DNA of 64,000 nt from CAZBAF01 sp964490245 (GTDB taxonomy: Bacteria > Patescibacteriota > Saccharimonadia > Saccharimonadales > JACDBH01), in assembly GCA_964490245.1 (NCBI GenBank), contig CAZBAF010000003.1:1-64000 (forward strand). Direction: 5' to 3'. The position numbers and the translations under genes were made by a program. Positions 16,081 to 23,474 of this stretch are shown piece by piece. Within the stretch, counting starts at the first letter, position 1. Each line of letters begins with the position of its first letter. Below the pieces are notes generated by a model, which saw nothing but the letters and a program-made list of their open reading frames with translations, was not told the DNA's origin and did no database searches.

Positions 16081-16170
16081 ATGGCTCAGCTTAAAGCTTT
16101 CGGACAGCTTGACGATGCGAGACTTTATATAAACAAATTGACAAATGAACTAGCTTATGCTAATATCTAA
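16081..16170 (+). CDS. Possible 29-residue peptide
   Basis: ATG-initiated frame of 29 codons (Met-Ala-Gln-Leu-Lys-Ala-Phe-Gly...Ala-Asn-Ile-stop) with TATACT ending 10 bases upstream. It overlaps the promoter of the next gene. It may be a chance frame; no homologue recognised. Confidence 0.25.
   Translation: MAQLKAFGQLDDARLYINKLTNELAYANI
16138..16166 (+). promoter_or_regulatory. Promoter of 16234 gene
   Basis: TTGACA (16138-16143), 17 bp, TAATAT (16161-16166), with a leader of about 60 bases. Confidence 0.7.
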
Positions 16171-16233
16171 CCAAGACTGACAAACAAAAACAATAAAAAG
16201 GTGGGCTTCCCCTGCCTCACAAAGGAAATAAAA

Positions 16234-16524
16234 ATGACCGAACAGCCACACAAAATAGATGTAATGGTGTCAGAGGGCCACAATGGTGCAGTCCATGTGC
16301 GCACCCCTGAGGATATGGATGATGTTGTCGAGAGCCAGTTTGCTGGTATAACCGAGCGATTGGGCGATGTGGCGCTGACTGCAGCAGCTGATGAAGTGTA
16401 TGAAGAACAAGAGGACTCTGTAGCGCAAGAGACCGGCGCAGACCGTGAAGCAAGAGCGTTAGGCAAAATGAATCGGTCGCACTTTAAGGGCCATCCGCCT
16501 CACCCGAGCAAGGCTAAGAAATAA
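16234..16524 (+). CDS. Small acidic hypothetical protein
   Basis: A 96-residue protein starting Met-Thr-Glu-Gln-Pro-His, with AAAGGAAAT upstream as a ribosome site. The N-terminal two thirds are strongly acidic; the last 20 residues are basic (His-Phe-Lys-Gly-His-Pro-Pro-His-Pro-Ser-Lys-Ala-Lys-Lys). No membrane segment. The next gene starts 9 bases downstream, so they form one transcription unit. Confidence 0.6.
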   Translation: MTEQPHKIDVMVSEGHNGAVHVRTPEDMDDVVESQFAGITERLGDVALTAAADEVYEEQEDSVAQETGADREARALGKMNRSHFKGHPPHPSKAKK

Positions 16525-16533
16525 GGAGCTTCC

Positions 16534-17091
16534 GTGGAAGCGCCGCATGCAACGCTTGAGGTAACTCCTTCTCAATCAGAGGCAGCCTCTGGGATGCAGG
16601 CTGTGGAAGCCGCAAGCTTTTTAGAGCAGCAGGGAACACAGTACTGGTCGCAAGAAACTGCATCAATACTGGAGAACGCTGTTGAGGCCGCCAGAGAAAT
16701 CGCGATAGCATATCCTGATAGACGGTTGCCTGTCTGGGTAGGGGGTGTGCTGGATAATTACGATGGGATGATTAAAGGGGCGAATGCCTTTACTGAACGT
16801 TTAGCCGCGGATACCGCTTCAATAGAAAACGGCCAACCAATTGAGGGTGTAAAAACCTTGACTGATAGTGTCGAGCGTTGGTATCGCAGTCTTGGACCTA
16901 CTAACGAGAGTCCTGATCTTGCAGATAGTATGCTGCGTGCCGTAAATGTATTGGATGAGCAACCGGGCACATCCCATCGTTATTTATTACAGGCAAGCCT
17001 TTTACACGATACGGCTTTACGAACCGAGCAAAGGGCAGGCAAGCAGCAGCTCTTGCGGCTGGCATCCAAAAGCTACAAGCGGTCGGAGTAA
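16534..17091 (+). CDS. Hypothetical helical protein, ends at an in-frame TAA
   Basis: GTG start at 16534 with AAGGAG 6 bases upstream, giving 185 residues, Ala/Glu-rich and helical. The stop TAA at 17089-17091 is followed in the same frame by 24 sense codons and then by the 17164 gene, so the two frames may be one ancestral gene of about 398 codons broken by a nonsense mutation. No family recognised. Confidence 0.55.
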   Translation: MEAPHATLEVTPSQSEAASGMQAVEAASFLEQQGTQYWSQETASILENAVEAAREIAIAYPDRRLPVWVGGVLDNYDGMIKGANAFTERLAADTASIENGQPIEGVKTLTDSVERWYRSLGPTNESPDLADSMLRAVNVLDEQPGTSHRYLLQASLLHDTALRTEQRAGKQQLLRLASKSYKRSE

Positions 17092-17163
17092 AGCGGTATC
17101 GAGGACCCCGATGCACGCGCCGGAATCAGGGGCAGGATTGACGCCGGTCATCAACTGCTTCGC

Positions 17164-17730
17164 ATGCAGCTGGAAGATGGCTTGATAGACGAGCGTACTT
17201 TTTATAGTCATTACGAATCCCTGCAGCTTGAATCTATAAAAAACCTCCAGGATACGCTTGCCAAAGACGCCCCTGGCCTGTCCGACGGGGAGGTTTTGGA
17301 ATGGGCCAGCTTACTGTTCCTGCGTCACCGGTACTGGTCGCGTGAGGTAGCCGAAGAAATGGATGTGCGTGCGGCACTCATCAGAGAGGACCGGGCAATT
17401 TATCCATGGAGAGTAGAGTATGGCCAGAACCCTATCTGGTCTTTTGATACAGTCGTTCAGCCAGTGAAAAGCCCTGAAAAAAGTGTTCGCGTACAGTTAA
17501 AGGCCGGACATTTTAAGCCCGGCACAGAGCGGTACCGCTCGTATTTGCCGACAATGGTTCGCCAGGTGGTGTCTGAGCTTGAGGGCACGAGGCTGCGTCA
17601 ACTGGTATCAAATGCGGTAGGTGCTATTAAGGATACCTATATCTTAATGCACAATCCCGATCTGCTTATGCGAACCGTAGACGAAGAATCGTTAAAGACA
17701 GTCGAAAAAGTATTTGAAAAGGTGGGCTAG
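17164..17730 (+). CDS. Hypothetical protein, same frame as upstream gene
   Basis: 188 residues from the first in-frame ATG. No Shine-Dalgarno or -10 box sits at this ATG, and the 24 codons before it read as plausible helix (Asp-Pro-Asp-Ala-Arg-Ala-Gly-Ile-Arg-Gly-Arg-Ile), which supports continuity with the 16534 frame. The protein is soluble with a basic centre. Its stop overlaps that of the 17727 minus-strand gene by 4 bases. Function unknown. Confidence 0.5.
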   Translation: MQLEDGLIDERTFYSHYESLQLESIKNLQDTLAKDAPGLSDGEVLEWASLLFLRHRYWSREVAEEMDVRAALIREDRAIYPWRVEYGQNPIWSFDTVVQPVKSPEKSVRVQLKAGHFKPGTERYRSYLPTMVRQVVSELEGTRLRQLVSNAVGAIKDTYILMHNPDLLMRTVDEESLKTVEKVFEKVG

Positions 17731-17894
17731 GATTTTTCCCTGATAATAATAATGCCATCTTCTTCGACAACCTCAACTCCCGGCATAAAATGGCGGAGAG
17801 TTTCTGAGAGTTGGGCTGATTCCTGGGTAGCCACAACAAGGGGCGCAGTCTGCTCGCCTGGATAATCGTTCTGTTCGTTTGGAGCTGTATTCAT
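17727..17894 (-). CDS. Short hypothetical protein (55 aa)
   Basis: Starts Met-Asn-Thr-Ala-Pro-Asn-Glu-Gln, ends Ile-Ile-Ile-Ile-Arg-Glu-Lys-Ser. The frame is open further upstream but that part reads like translated GC-rich hairpin. It is acidic with a hydrophobic C-terminal strand; it could bind a partner protein. No family recognised. Confidence 0.45.
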   Translation of the reverse strand: MNTAPNEQNDYPGEQTAPLVVATQESAQLSETLRHFMPGVEVVEEDGIIIIREKS

Positions 17895-18043
17895 ATTCAA
17901 AAATTGATCACATTTACCAGAGTACGATGACACAAAAAATAATCTGGGGTGGGGTCGGGCTTGGTTCTGGCGTTCTAGGGGAGTTAGGTTGCGGCGGCTA
18001 TTGCCAACGCAAAATCTCACCTTGGTCAAAACCAAGCCCGGAT

Positions 18044-18091
18044 GCCCGGCGGGGCAGGAGGACGTTTGTGTCCTCGAAGCCCCGACCGGGC
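18044..18091 (-). terminator. GC-rich composite hairpin 3' of 18506 gene
   Basis: GCCCGG/CCGGGC, GGGGC/GCCCC and GAGGAC/GTCCTC stack into one long hairpin immediately downstream of the high-GC minus-strand gene; a CTTGG/CCAAG hairpin follows. No T-tract, as in terminators of high-GC bacteria. Confidence 0.6.
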
Positions 18092-18104
18092 GCCGGTTCA
18101 CATC

Positions 18105-18506
18105 TCAGCCGCGCTGAGGAAGCGCGTGGTGGGCACGCCGCTGGAGCGTGCGCTCCCGCTCGCTCATGCGCCTGCTGGCCGTCCACGCGCGCCGCTGGAG
18201 GACGTCACGGAGCTTCAGGACGAAGTTCAGGGAGAGCGCCTCGGCGTCCTCCCGGCAGGTGACCGGCAGCTCCGTGCGGAGCTCCACGAATCGCCCGCTG
18301 CTGACCACGGCCTTCAGGCCGTAGATCGGGTCAGCCGTCGCACCGGCCTCCTGCTGGCGCACCTCGCCCCGCTTGAAGTAGAGCTTGATGACCCCGTACT
18401 TCACGCTCGGTATGCCGTTATATACGACGCTGGGTCGGTCGTTCGAGAAGTCGAGCAGCAGCTCGACTTCATCACTTGCCCTAAACAGCACATGGTTTTT
18501 GTGCAA
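18105..18506 (-). CDS. High-GC hypothetical protein (133 aa)
   Basis: TTG start at 18506 with GGGGGAA 4 bases upstream. The first 15 codons are AT-rich, then composition changes abruptly to very high GC with Lys as AAG only. The protein mixes beta-strand pattern (residues 5-75) and a basic helical C terminus rich in Arg. No membrane segment or known domain. It is one of four isolated high-GC genes in this region with a similar arrangement of promoter, leader hairpin (AGTTGG/CCAACT), purine-rich ribosome site and 3' hairpin. Its promoter is back to back with that of 18635. Confidence 0.5.
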   Translation of the reverse strand: MHKNHVLFRASDEVELLLDFSNDRPSVVYNGIPSVKYGVIKLYFKRGEVRQQEAGATADPIYGLKAVVSSGRFVELRTELPVTCREDAEALSLNFVLKLRDVLQRRAWTASRRMSERERTLQRRAHHALPQRG

Positions 18507-18570
18507 CGTTCCCCCAAGGTAGGTGGATGTTAGTGGATGTTAACTGAGTTGGTGAACCAACTTGCCGCAA

Positions 18571-18599
18571 AGCATACCATAAGTATAAGATCTTGTAAA
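18571..18599 (-). promoter_or_regulatory. Promoter of 18506 gene
   Basis: On the minus strand TTTACA (18594-18599), 17 bp, TATGCT (18571-18576). The leader carries an AGTTGG/CCAACT hairpin and a direct repeat AACATCCAC. Confidence 0.6.
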
Positions 18600-18634
18600 T
18601 ATCTATATGGCATTGTATAATTACTGCGCTTAAT

Positions 18635-19183
18635 ATGGCAGAATCTTCGGACGGAACAGCAGGCTTTGAACATAAAGGAGGGCATGAGACATTCATGCCC
18701 TCTGATCTTGTTGATTTATTAAGTGCGCGGTTTGCGCAGGCGTATGATCTGGAGTACGGGCCAGAAGCAGGTGTTGCTACAAAGAGGGGCAGTTTTATAA
18801 AAGATGTTGTACTGCCAGTAGGTCCGGCGTTTACACGGGGCACTAAAAGGATTGTGTTTAGATTGCCCTTTCCTTCGTATGAACATCCAAAAACCTATAC
18901 AGAAGCGTATGCATTTCCCTTACGGAGCGTGAATGGTCATAGCGATGATGGCGGGTTCGAGGGCTTGGCATCGCAGTATCTGCTTCGTACTTTTCAGGAA
19001 GGAGAGGCCGGCTCATGGGAACTGGTTACTTCTGACGGTATTTTTGATGCGGACGTTGAAGATTTTGATCCGGTAGGGGGTTTTGGCAGGATGGGCCAGG
19101 ATCATCCGCTGCGTCCTTATATGCGTGCACGTGAGCGTTTTGTGCAGCTCAGTCAGCGCAATATTGTTGCTTCGGTTGAGTAG
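18635..19183 (+). CDS. Hypothetical protein (182 aa)
   Basis: A soluble protein starting Met-Ala-Glu-Ser-Ser-Asp; TATAAT at 18616-18621 ends 13 bases upstream, so the leader is only about 7 bases. Sequence is mixed alpha/beta with aromatic residues; no catalytic motif recognised. It is divergent from the 18506 minus-strand gene and convergent with 19201. Confidence 0.6.
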   Translation: MAESSDGTAGFEHKGGHETFMPSDLVDLLSARFAQAYDLEYGPEAGVATKRGSFIKDVVLPVGPAFTRGTKRIVFRLPFPSYEHPKTYTEAYAFPLRSVNGHSDDGGFEGLASQYLLRTFQEGEAGSWELVTSDGIFDADVEDFDPVGGFGRMGQDHPLRPYMRARERFVQLSQRNIVASVE

Positions 19184-19200
19184 TCTACTGTAGCAGCGGG

Positions 19201-19578
19201 CTAACGAGGGGGATTGGGCGTAAGGTTTAAGCTGCGCTGTTTCCAGCCTTCGGCCATACGTTTCTTAACATAGGTATCAACCATGTCTGGCGTGAGGCGC
19301 TGGTAGTTGGCCCGGCCTGAGCGGGCCTCGCACGGCTGTCCATGATGCCGCCATAAAAGTGCTGCAGGTGCTACAACGTCTTTTGAAAAATGTACTAGAG
19401 TGGTGCCCAGTAGCTGCTCTCTTGGTGTCGGTACGACAGCGAGCGGTCCCTCAAACGCACCGTCTGGCTGCGGATAAGCATGCACTATCTCAAACAACTG
19501 CGACGAGGGGCTTTCCAGAATTGTGGGCTCACCGCCCTGTATCTGGCGCCATTCTTCGGGGTTGGGTGTTCTTGCCAT
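19201..19578 (-). CDS. Hypothetical protein (125 aa)
   Basis: Starts Met-Ala-Arg-Thr-Pro-Asn-Pro-Glu-Glu-Trp. Soluble, with a Pro/Arg-rich C terminus. The start lies 9 bases after the stop of the 19588 gene on the same strand, so the two form an operon. No family recognised. Confidence 0.55.
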   Translation of the reverse strand: MARTPNPEEWRQIQGGEPTILESPSSQLFEIVHAYPQPDGAFEGPLAVVPTPREQLLGTTLVHFSKDVVAPAALLWRHHGQPCEARSGRANYQRLTPDMVDTYVKKRMAEGWKQRSLNLTPNPPR

Positions 19579-19587
19579 CTTTTTACT

Positions 19588-19899
19588 TTACTTCTTAGGC
19601 CTAAGAGTGCCTATGGCGTTTGCAACATCACCGGCTACAGTATCAAGATAAGGGTCGATTGGACTACCGTCGCGGGTAATTGCCCAAGTTGTATGCAGCG
19701 GCATGCCGACGTGTTGTCCGGCAAAGGTGTAGGGTAATTGCTCTTCTGGATCTGAGTCTTTCTGCGATTGCTCAATAAGATAACGTGCTATTTCTGAGCC
19801 GCGGGGAGAAGTAGCGAATATCTCGATTCGCATTACCGATGGATCCTCGGCGGCTGAGGTTGTTATGCGGAAGTTAGGGTTACTAAGCAATTCTGCCAT
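19588..19899 (-). CDS. Hypothetical protein (103 aa)
   Basis: The start at 19899 (Met-Ala-Glu-Leu-Leu-Ser-Asn-Pro) is fixed by a TATAAT box (19907-19912) that ends 7 bases upstream: a leaderless start. The central segment (Ile-Glu-Ile-Phe-Ala-Thr-Ser-Pro-Arg-Gly-Ser-Glu-Ile-Ala) suggests a small alpha/beta domain. Function unknown; first gene of a two-gene operon. Confidence 0.6.
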   Translation of the reverse strand: MAELLSNPNFRITTSAAEDPSVMRIEIFATSPRGSEIARYLIEQSQKDSDPEEQLPYTFAGQHVGMPLHTTWAITRDGSPIDPYLDTVAGDVANAIGTLRPKK

Positions 19900-19977
19900 G
19901 ACTGTTATTATAGCACACTTTTGCAAATAATGGTAATGCTTTTATAGACCTTAGTGGTTTTGAATGCCACGGGAGGC

Positions 19978-20016
19978 TTGACGAGCGAATTAGCACTCGG
20001 GTATGATGAGTGCTGA
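19978..20016 (+). promoter_or_regulatory. groES promoter with CIRCE element
   Basis: TTAGCACTC (19990-19998), 9 bp, GAGTGCTGA (20008-20016): a CIRCE operator with one mismatch, the binding site of the heat-shock repressor HrcA. It overlaps TTGACG (19978-19983) and TATGAT (20002-20007), so HrcA binding would block transcription. Confidence 0.9.
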
Positions 20017-20128
20017 TGACTCTGTGCCTGCGTGCCGGGCGGGGTCGCAGGATTGGTGGCGTTTGCGAGGGCTACCAATCTTTTGTTCATAAAACCGATT
20101 TATTCAAAGATTTTTAAAAGGAGGAACA

Positions 20129-20404
20129 ATGAGCGTACCAATCACCCCTTTGCGCGATTATGTGGTGTGCGTGAAGGAAGAAAAAAAGGAACTCAAGACC
20201 AAAAGTGGCATCCTGCTGGCGCCAACCGTATCTGACGAAGACACGACTCTAAAAGTTGTAGCGGCAGGCAAGGATGTTAAGCAGCTGAAGCCAGGCGACC
20301 GTGTAATTGCCAAAAGCTATAGTCAGACCGAGGCCAAGCTGGAGTTTGGTGGCGAGCAGTATCAGCTTATCAAAGAGGAAGATATCTTGGCGGTGGTCAA
20401 GTAA
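20129..20404 (+). CDS. groES: Co-chaperonin GroES
   Basis: The 91-residue ring-forming lid of the GroEL chaperonin. It begins Met-Ser-Val-Pro-Ile-Thr-Pro-Leu-Arg-Asp-Tyr-Val and has the mobile-loop and beta-barrel pattern (Gly-Ile-Leu-Leu-Ala-Pro; Gly-Asp-Arg-Val-Ile-Ala) ending Glu-Glu-Asp-Ile-Leu-Ala-Val. AAAGGAGGAA lies 2-11 bases before the ATG, one of the best ribosome sites in the window. Under CIRCE control and followed by groEL after a 142-base spacer filled with AT-rich repeats. Confidence 0.95.
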   Translation: MSVPITPLRDYVVCVKEEKKELKTKSGILLAPTVSDEDTTLKVVAAGKDVKQLKPGDRVIAKSYSQTEAKLEFGGEQYQLIKEEDILAVVK

Positions 20405-20535
20405 TTTTCAAACGTTCCAATTTTCAATTTTCGATCAATATCACAATAACCAATGACCAGGAATCCTGAATGTTTGAAGATTGAAACATTGAAAATTGAA
20501 TGAAAATTGTAAATTGCTAATTGAAAATTATGAAC
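20405..20535. repeat. AT-rich degenerate repeat spacer between groES and groEL
   Basis: Repeated words such as CAATTTTCAATTTTC, GAAAATTGAATGAAAATTG and AATTGAAAATT in both orientations, able to pair with each other. No gene. The same type of low-complexity filler is seen elsewhere in the window in other words. Confidence 0.65.
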
Positions 20536-20546
20536 GGAGGAACAAA

Positions 20547-22184
20547 GTGAGCAAGAAAGTTTTTTATGACGAAGATGCTCGTCGAAGAGTATTAGAAGGC
20601 GCACGCATTCTATACGAAGCAGTCAAGACGACTATGGGCCCAAAAGGCCGCAACGTGGTGATCGGCAAATCTTACGGTAATCCGACTGTCACCCATGACG
20701 GCGTGACTGTAGCCAAAGGTGTGGAAATTGCTGATGTTGACGACGAAACGCTGGGTTACAAAGTCGGCGCCGAGCTGATCAAGCAGGCTGCCAACAAGAT
20801 GAACGATGTTGCCGGTGATGGTACGACCACCGTGACGGTTTTGACTTATCACATCCTCAGCGAGGCTAACAAGCTGATCGCTGCCGGGCACAATCCGATG
20901 CTGCTGCGCAAAGGGCTGGAAGCTGCCGCCCAGGACGTTATTAAGGCGCTCGACGGCCTGAAAGAAGATATTGCCGACAAGAAAACCCGCGTGGCTGAGG
21001 TGGCCACCATCAGTGCAGGTGACAGTGAAATCGGCAATCTGATTGCCGATGTGATCGAAAAAGTCGGCAAGGATGGTGTGGTGACGGTTGAAGAGGGTCA
21101 GGGTCTGGCGCTTGAGAGCGAGGTGGTTGAGGGCTTTACCTTTGACCGCGGTTTTGTGAGCGCCTACATGGTGACTGACACGACCCGCATGGAAGCTGTT
21201 TTTGATAAGCCGTCTATCCTGATTACCGATAAGAAGATCAGCTCGGTACAAGAGATCCTGCCGGTGCTCGAAAAACTGGCTCAGACAGGCAAAAAGGAGC
21301 TGGTCATTATCGCCGAAGATCTGGAAGGCGAGGCAATGGCTACATTGGTTCTGAACAAGCTAAAGGGCGTGTTCAATACAGTTGCGATCAAGGCACCGGC
21401 CTTTGGCGATCGCCGCAAGGATATTCTGAATGACATTGCAGTGCTGACCGGCGGCCGTTACATTGACGGTGACGAGTCGTTTGAAAATGTTGAGCTGTCT
21501 GATCTTGGCTCGGCACGCAAGGTGATTGTTACTAAAGACGAAACCACAATTATTGAGGGCGCAGGCACCTCTGCCAGTGTGAAGTCGCGCATTGCGCAGA
21601 TTAAGGCTCAGGAAGAAAATGCTTCATCCGAGTACGACCGCGAGCAGCTCGAGAAGCGCCGGGCGGCACTGTCCGGCAAGGTTGCCGTGATCAAGGTGGG
21701 CGGTGCGACCGAGACCGAAATAGAGGAGAAGAAGTTCCGCGTTGATGATGCAGTGGCTGCCGTTAAAGCTGCGCTGGACGAAGGTATTGTGCCGGGCGGC
21801 GGGGTGACACTAATTAATCTGGCCTCGACCATCGGCACTTCTGCCAAAGACGACGCTACTGTTGCAGCCGGTAAGACTATTTTGGCCAATGCGCTGGAGC
21901 AACCGTTTAGAATCCTGCTGACCAACGCCGGTTTGAACGCCGACGAGTGGTTGCCGCTGGTCAAAAAAGGTAAGCCGGGCCAGGGCATTAACGTAAACAG
22001 CCCGGATAAGCTGGTCGACCTTAAGTCCGCCGGAGTGGTTGATCCCGCCCGTGTGACCAAAGAGGCTGTTCAGAATGCGGCAAGTATTGCCGGTACCGCC
22101 ATTACTATGGGTGCGCTGGTGATTGATGTGCCCGAGCCAAAGGCGGCTCCTGCCCCTGATATGGGCGGCATGGGAATGATGTAA
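20547..22184 (+). CDS. groEL: Chaperonin GroEL
   Basis: The 60-kDa chaperonin subunit that folds proteins with GroES and ATP. 545 residues. GTG start at 20547 (Ser-Lys-Lys-Val-Phe-Tyr-Asp-Glu-Asp-Ala-Arg) with GGAGG 6 bases upstream; the track of codons upstream of it is repeat DNA. Hallmarks: Thr-Met-Gly-Pro-Lys-Gly-Arg-Asn-Val, Asp-Gly-Val-Thr-Val-Ala-Lys, Gly-Asp-Gly-Thr-Thr-Thr in the ATP site, and the Gly-Gly-Met-Gly-Met-Met tail. A single groEL in view. Confidence 0.98.
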   Translation: MSKKVFYDEDARRRVLEGARILYEAVKTTMGPKGRNVVIGKSYGNPTVTHDGVTVAKGVEIADVDDETLGYKVGAELIKQAANKMNDVAGDGTTTVTVLTYHILSEANKLIAAGHNPMLLRKGLEAAAQDVIKALDGLKEDIADKKTRVAEVATISAGDSEIGNLIADVIEKVGKDGVVTVEEGQGLALESEVVEGFTFDRGFVSAYMVTDTTRMEAVFDKPSILITDKKISSVQEILPVLEKLAQTGKKELVIIAEDLEGEAMATLVLNKLKGVFNTVAIKAPAFGDRRKDILNDIAVLTGGRYIDGDESFENVELSDLGSARKVIVTKDETTIIEGAGTSASVKSRIAQIKAQEENASSEYDREQLEKRRAALSGKVAVIKVGGATETEIEEKKFRVDDAVAAVKAALDEGIVPGGGVTLINLASTIGTSAKDDATVAAGKTILANALEQPFRILLTNAGLNADEWLPLVKKGKPGQGINVNSPDKLVDLKSAGVVDPARVTKEAVQNAASIAGTAITMGALVIDVPEPKAAPAPDMGGMGMM

Positions 22185-22197
22185 ACGCTTCGCTTAT

Positions 22198-22305
22198 AAG
22201 GAACCCCAAGCGGGTTCCTTATCGCGCGGAGAAATACATTTCTCCGGCTGTTCCTCCTGAAAGCGGATGTAAATGCTCCGGAATGAATCCGGAGCATTTT
22301 TACTT
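22198..22305 (+). terminator. Hairpins and intrinsic terminator after groEL
   Basis: Three hairpins in a row: AAGGAACCC/GGGTTCCTT (22198-22220), GGAGAAA/TTTCTCC, and AAATGCTCCGGA/TCCGGAGCATTTTT (22271-22305), the last with a T-tract. Confidence 0.85.
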
Positions 22306-22327
22306 TATTCATTTATCATGGTTATGC

Positions 22328-22356
22328 TTGCGTGTTAAGAGTTATTTTCGTACCAT
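22328..22356 (+). promoter_or_regulatory. Probable promoter of acpP
   Basis: TTGCGT (22328-22333), 17 bp, TACCAT (22351-22356); a weak -10. The 120-base leader has a CTCTC/GAGAG hairpin and the word GAAACCCAAGTAGGG, similar to one in the DGQHR leader. Confidence 0.4.
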
Positions 22357-22476
22357 CGAGTCAGCTCTCCTGAGAGAAGTGAACTGATGGCCCGCATGGG
22401 TTATTGGAGACTCAGGCAGAGTACGATCCGCAGCACCGAAACCCAAGTAGGGCTGCACTCACAGCAAGGAAGGGAC

Positions 22477-22734
22477 ATGGCAAATATGGACGCAGTCCTC
22501 GAGCGACTGCAGACGGCGATTGCCGATACGCTCGGCGTCACGCCCGAGCAGATCGTGCCGGACGCGAAGTTCCAGGACGATCTGGAGGCGGACAGCCTCG
22601 ACCTGGTCGAGGCCACGATGGCGGTCGAGGAGGAGTTCGACATCCAGGTGCCCGAGGAGGAGCTCGAGGGTCTCTCCACCGTCGGTGACCTCATCACCCT
22701 GATCGAGCGCAAGCTGGACGAGAAGGGAGGCTGA
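22477..22734 (+). CDS. acpP: Acyl carrier protein, high GC
   Basis: An 85-residue acyl carrier protein: four-helix acidic protein with Asp-Ser-Leu-Asp at 39-42, the serine being the phosphopantetheine attachment site, followed by Glu-Glu-Glu-Phe-Asp-Ile-Gln-Val-Pro. It carries acyl chains for lipid synthesis or modification. The start at 22477 has GGAAGGG 3 bases upstream. Codon use is extreme (Lys AAG, Glu GAG, C/G third bases), like Actinobacteria and unlike groEL next door. No fatty-acid synthase gene is in view; an acyl-ACP desaturase is at 58312. Confidence 0.92.
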   Translation: MANMDAVLERLQTAIADTLGVTPEQIVPDAKFQDDLEADSLDLVEATMAVEEEFDIQVPEEELEGLSTVGDLITLIERKLDEKGG

Positions 22735-22764
22735 CGCTCACGAACCTCACACCCTACCCACCCT

Positions 22765-22828
22765 GGCTGGCAGCAGGCTAAACAAGTCCCTCCGGATCTT
22801 CGGATACTTGATACGCCTGCTGCCAGCC
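22765..22828 (+). terminator. Long hairpin 3' of acpP
   Basis: A perfect 14-bp stem GGCTGGCAGCAGGC (22765-22778) with GCCTGCTGCCAGCC (22815-22828); the loop holds a second stem CAAGT/ACTTG and a third TCCG/CGGA. No T-tract follows. Confidence 0.65.
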
Positions 22829-22902
22829 CTGAACCCTAGCAATAAATGTTGCCGGATTGTCATAAATATAGTAAAATCGGCTAAAACGAGGAGAGGTGTC
22901 CC

Positions 22903-23388
22903 GTGGCATTATTCAACCGCAAAAAGAATGCAACCGTTTTACCGGAGGTAGACCAGTACTATGAAGGTGAACGCCGTGACCGCGCCTGGCTGGCGTGGGT
23001 GCTGGCTTTGGTGTCAATTGCGGCAGTAGCGGCCATTGTGATTGCGCTTTTTATGGGCGGCCGCTGGATTTATCGACAGGCAACTGACAGTGACGAGCCC
23101 GAGGTCCCGGTAGCGGTCAACGACAACAACGGCACTTTGCCGAGCTTTGATGGCGAGCCTGAAGACACTGATCAGGGTGATCAGGATGAAGACTCCGAAG
23201 CGGACCAGGAACAGCCCCAAGAAGATACCGAAGGTACGGTTGATGCCCCGGCGCGCACCGATGTGCCCAGCCGGCCGATGCCCAACACAGGGCCAGGTAA
23301 CATTGCCGGCATTTTTATTGGCACGACAGCTGTTGCCGGCGGTGCGCACTATGCCGTCAACCGCAAACGCCTAAGCCGCAAAGATTAG
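22903..23388 (+). CDS. Surface protein with MPNTG-type C-terminal signal
   Basis: A 161-residue protein, GTG start with GAGGAGAGG 6 bases upstream. Residues about 30-55 are a membrane helix; residues 60-120 are a very acidic Asp/Glu/Gln-rich linker; the C terminus has MPNTGPGN, a hydrophobic stretch (Ile-Ala-Gly-Ile-Phe-Ile-Gly) and a basic tail (Asn-Arg-Lys-Arg), the three parts of a sortase-like sorting signal. Both an N-terminal anchor and a sorting signal in such a short protein are unusual. Promoter TTGCCG-17-TAAAAT (22849-22877). Probably exposed at the cell surface. Confidence 0.7.
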   Translation: MALFNRKKNATVLPEVDQYYEGERRDRAWLAWVLALVSIAAVAAIVIALFMGGRWIYRQATDSDEPEVPVAVNDNNGTLPSFDGEPEDTDQGDQDEDSEADQEQPQEDTEGTVDAPARTDVPSRPMPNTGPGNIAGIFIGTTAVAGGAHYAVNRKRLSRKD

Positions 23389-23443
23389 CTACCTATCAGT
23401 TCAATAGCGGCATGGCCCAGGGCCGGCCGCAGTCTTATATAAC

Positions 23444-23474
23444 AACCGGGCACTCTGGTAGAAGCCCGGTTTTA
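23444..23474. terminator. Bidirectional terminator
   Basis: AACCGGGC/GCCCGGTT stem with T-tracts on both strands, between convergent genes. Confidence 0.8.

Noticed and set aside
16534..17730. Alternative genetic code explaining the in-frame stop
   Set aside because: Code 25 reassigns UGA, not UAA; genes here end with TAA, TAG and TGA at normal places.
17998..18533. Long plus- and minus-strand frames around the 18105 gene
   Set aside because: They are shadows produced by high GC; the codon pattern fits only the 18105-18506 minus frame.
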